Below are positions 5,874-6,742 of a stretch of DNA of 6,742 bases, piece after piece. Position numbers and translations under genes: made by a program. The notes beneath the pieces were generated by a model. The model made no database searches. It was not told the DNA's origin and saw only the letters and a program-made list of their open reading frames with translations. This DNA is from JBDRLH01 sp043813215 (GTDB lineage: Bacteria; Patescibacteriota; Minisyncoccia; Minisyncoccales; JAQTPW01): the NCBI GenBank assembly GCA_043813215.1, contig JBDRLH010000032.1, forward strand, positions 1 through 6,742. The letters are read 5' to 3'. Position 1 is the first letter of the stretch. Each line of letters begins with the position of its first letter.

Positions 5874-5901
5874 AATCGTTTAAATCAAATTTTAAACGAT
5901 T
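5874..5901 (-). other. Hairpin at the predicted 5' end of the PQ-loop mRNA
   Basis: AATCGTTTAAA (5874-5884) and TTTAAACGATT (5891-5901) form a perfect 11-bp inverted repeat with a 6-nt loop. It sits just after the candidate promoter, so the transcript would start at or within 2 nt of the stem, an arrangement known to shield mRNAs from 5'-end-dependent decay. It could instead be a weak terminator behind the tRNA, though no proper U-run follows on the minus strand. Confidence 0.5.
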
Positions 5902-5905
5902 GTTT

Positions 5906-5934
5906 TTGATAGCATATTTTACTCAAGAAATCAA
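5906..5934 (-). promoter_or_regulatory. Extended -10 promoter of the PQ-loop gene
   Basis: On the minus strand TTGATT (5934-5929) is followed after 17 nt by TATCAA (5911-5906), with TG one base upstream (TGCTATCAA). It shares the extended -10 core TGCTAT with the rpsO promoter. The predicted start is near 5899-5901, giving a leader of about 62 nt. It begins right after the tRNA 3' end. Confidence 0.5.
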
Positions 5935-5937
5935 TAA

Positions 5938-6010
5938 TGCCCCGTGGAGGGCTCGAACCTCCAACCTTGTCCTTAAGAGGGACCTGCTCTACCGATTGAG
6001 CTAACAGGGC
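5938..6010 (-). tRNA. tRNA-Lys(CTT)
   Basis: Seventy-three nucleotides fold into a full cloverleaf. The acceptor stem GCCCTGT/ACGGGGC has one G-U pair. The D-stem is GCTC/GAGC with GG in the loop, and the T-stem is GGAGG/CCTCC with loop TTCGAGC. The anticodon loop CTCTTAA gives CTT, which reads the lysine codon AAG. The top pair of the anticodon stem is a G27-A43 mismatch; the other four pairs are good. The discriminator base is A. The next bases are TTA, so CCA is not encoded and must be added after transcription. It begins 10 nt after the upstream membrane-protein gene stops and is probably co-transcribed with it or has its own weak promoter. Confidence 0.97.
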
Positions 6011-6020
6011 GTTTGGGATT

Positions 6021-6742
6021 TTAAGGCGCCGGCAAAACAATACTGCAATTTATCTCAAACCATTTGCCAGGATCCCAGCCGAAATCGGGATTAATGAGGC
6101 CCGTGAAGACGAAGATGGTATTGATTACCAGCCAGGAAACAAAGACGATGACCAGGCCGAATACCACGGCCGTCATTATGCTTTTGGCCTGGGTAAGCTT
6201 GCTCGGGTCTCCCTTGGCCACGATATACATTATGCCCCCTACCGTAAAAAGCAACACAGCCACCACCGGCACCAGCTGAAAAAGTATGAAGTCTGAAATA
6301 CCCTTTATCATGATAAAAAAATGGCAGAGCTGGCAAGGGACGTTAGTGGCGGTGGCGTCTCCCACCCAATCGCTGTTTTCATCAACTACATCTACCCCGG
6401 GCGCTCCCACTAATACGCATTTGCCGCAGGGCACCAGGCCGTCGTAAGCCACTTCCCTGTCGCCCACCTGATAGGTTTTAAGGCTGTTTGTATCAATGGT
6501 TGAATCCAAACACTGTTGTATATTCGGTTCGGGACCTGGGTCAGGCCCAGGACCAGGTTCTGGCCCGGGGCCAGCTGGACAATTGGCAGCATTTTGACAG
6601 CATTCTGCTGTTGGACAGTCGGATCCATTGGTATTATATGTTGGGCCGGTGCAATTCTTTCCTGCTCCGCAACAGGTTCCTCCCTGAGCTGAACAACTTG
6701 TTAATCCAGGAGAAGCCTCAGCAATCGTAGTAAATTCCATAA
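6021..6742 (-). CDS. Cys-rich VirB2/TrbC-like membrane protein (5' end outside the window)
   Basis: At least 239 residues are visible. The first ATG is at 6740, but no signal peptide follows it, so the true start is probably upstream of the window. The N-terminal part has two similar cysteine clusters, C16-x6-CC-x5-C30 and C42-x4-CC-x5-C54, then a Gly/Pro/Glu linker (57-72) and two CxxC pairs (105/108, 136/139). The C-terminal part has an amphipathic stretch, a helix at about 155-175 containing GGIMY, a short polar loop with GDPSKLTQAKS (177-187), a second helix at about 188-213, and a tail with C232. This helix-loop-helix is the shape of VirB2/TrbC pilins of type IV secretion systems; the large Cys-rich domain is not. 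I infer a disulfide-bonded, exported ectodomain on a pilin-like anchor. Whether it forms pili is unknown. Partners probably lie beyond the right edge. Confidence 0.75.
   Translation of the reverse strand, partial: MEFTTIAEASPGLTSCSAQGGTCCGAGKNCTGPTYNTNGSDCPTAECCQNAANCPAGPGPEPGPGPDPGPEPNIQQCLDSTIDTNSLKTYQVGDREVAYDGLVPCGKCVLVGAPGVDVVDENSDWVGDATATNVPCQLCHFFIMIKGISDFILFQLVPVVAVLLFTVGGIMYIVAKGDPSKLTQAKSIMTAVVFGLVIVFVSWLVINTIFVFTGLINPDFGWDPGKWFEINCSIVLPAP

Noticed and set aside
5938..6010. tRNA gene as an integration (att) site
   Set aside because: No integrase, no direct repeat of the tRNA 3' end and no mobile-element genes were seen in the window.
6018..6048. Possible tRNA promoter TTGCAG - 19 nt - TAAAAT on the minus strand
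   Set aside because: The -10 matches 5 of 6 and would start near 6011, but the spacer is long, the -35 is poor, and it overlaps the stop codon of the membrane-protein gene. Not strong enough to call.

Overview
The window looks like a chromosomal piece of a small-genome bacterium, most likely Patescibacteria (Candidate Phyla Radiation, perhaps Parcubacteria). This is an inference from several signs: a VirB2/TrbC-like two-helix membrane protein with a Cys-rich ectodomain, a short C4 zinc-finger DksA-like protein of the type I associate with these genomes, a tRNA gene without an encoded CCA, almost no Shine-Dalgarno sequences, and A-rich coding strands. Stop codons TAA, TAG and TGA are all used (rpsO ends in TGA), so the standard bacterial code fits and the UGA-recoded CPR lineages are unlikely. 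No taxonomic search was possible.

Layout, read along the minus strand, on which every confident gene lies. From the right edge: (1) 6742-6021, a Cys-rich VirB2/TrbC-like membrane protein cut by the window edge; (2) 6010-5938, tRNA-Lys(CTT), starting 10 nt after it; (3) 5837-5187, a seven-helix membrane protein with two PQ-loop repeats, with its own extended -10 promoter, a hairpin at the predicted mRNA 5' end and the only strong ribosome binding site in the window; (4) a palindromic terminator at 5145-5170; (5) an RNA operon of rpsO (S15), a NYN/PIN-like nuclease and pnp (PNPase), joined by a 4-nt overlap and a 1-nt gap and preceded by an extended -10 promoter and a structured leader; (6) 75 nt holding two mutually exclusive hairpins; (7) 2098-503, a large Glu/Lys-rich coiled-coil protein with a C-terminal membrane anchor; (8) 492-115, a DksA/TraR-type zinc-finger protein; (9) a hairpin terminator at about 66-85, perhaps shared with a convergent plus-strand gene whose last codons enter at the left edge.

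How they may work together: rpsO-pnp is an old conserved pair (translation and 3'-5' RNA decay). The unusual part here is a translationally coupled NYN nuclease between them, suggesting an RNA-processing function made in step with S15 and PNPase. The coiled-coil anchor protein and the zinc-finger regulator form a second likely co-transcribed pair. The right-hand end belongs to a cell-surface or secretion module that continues outside the window. No mobile element or CRISPR array was seen.
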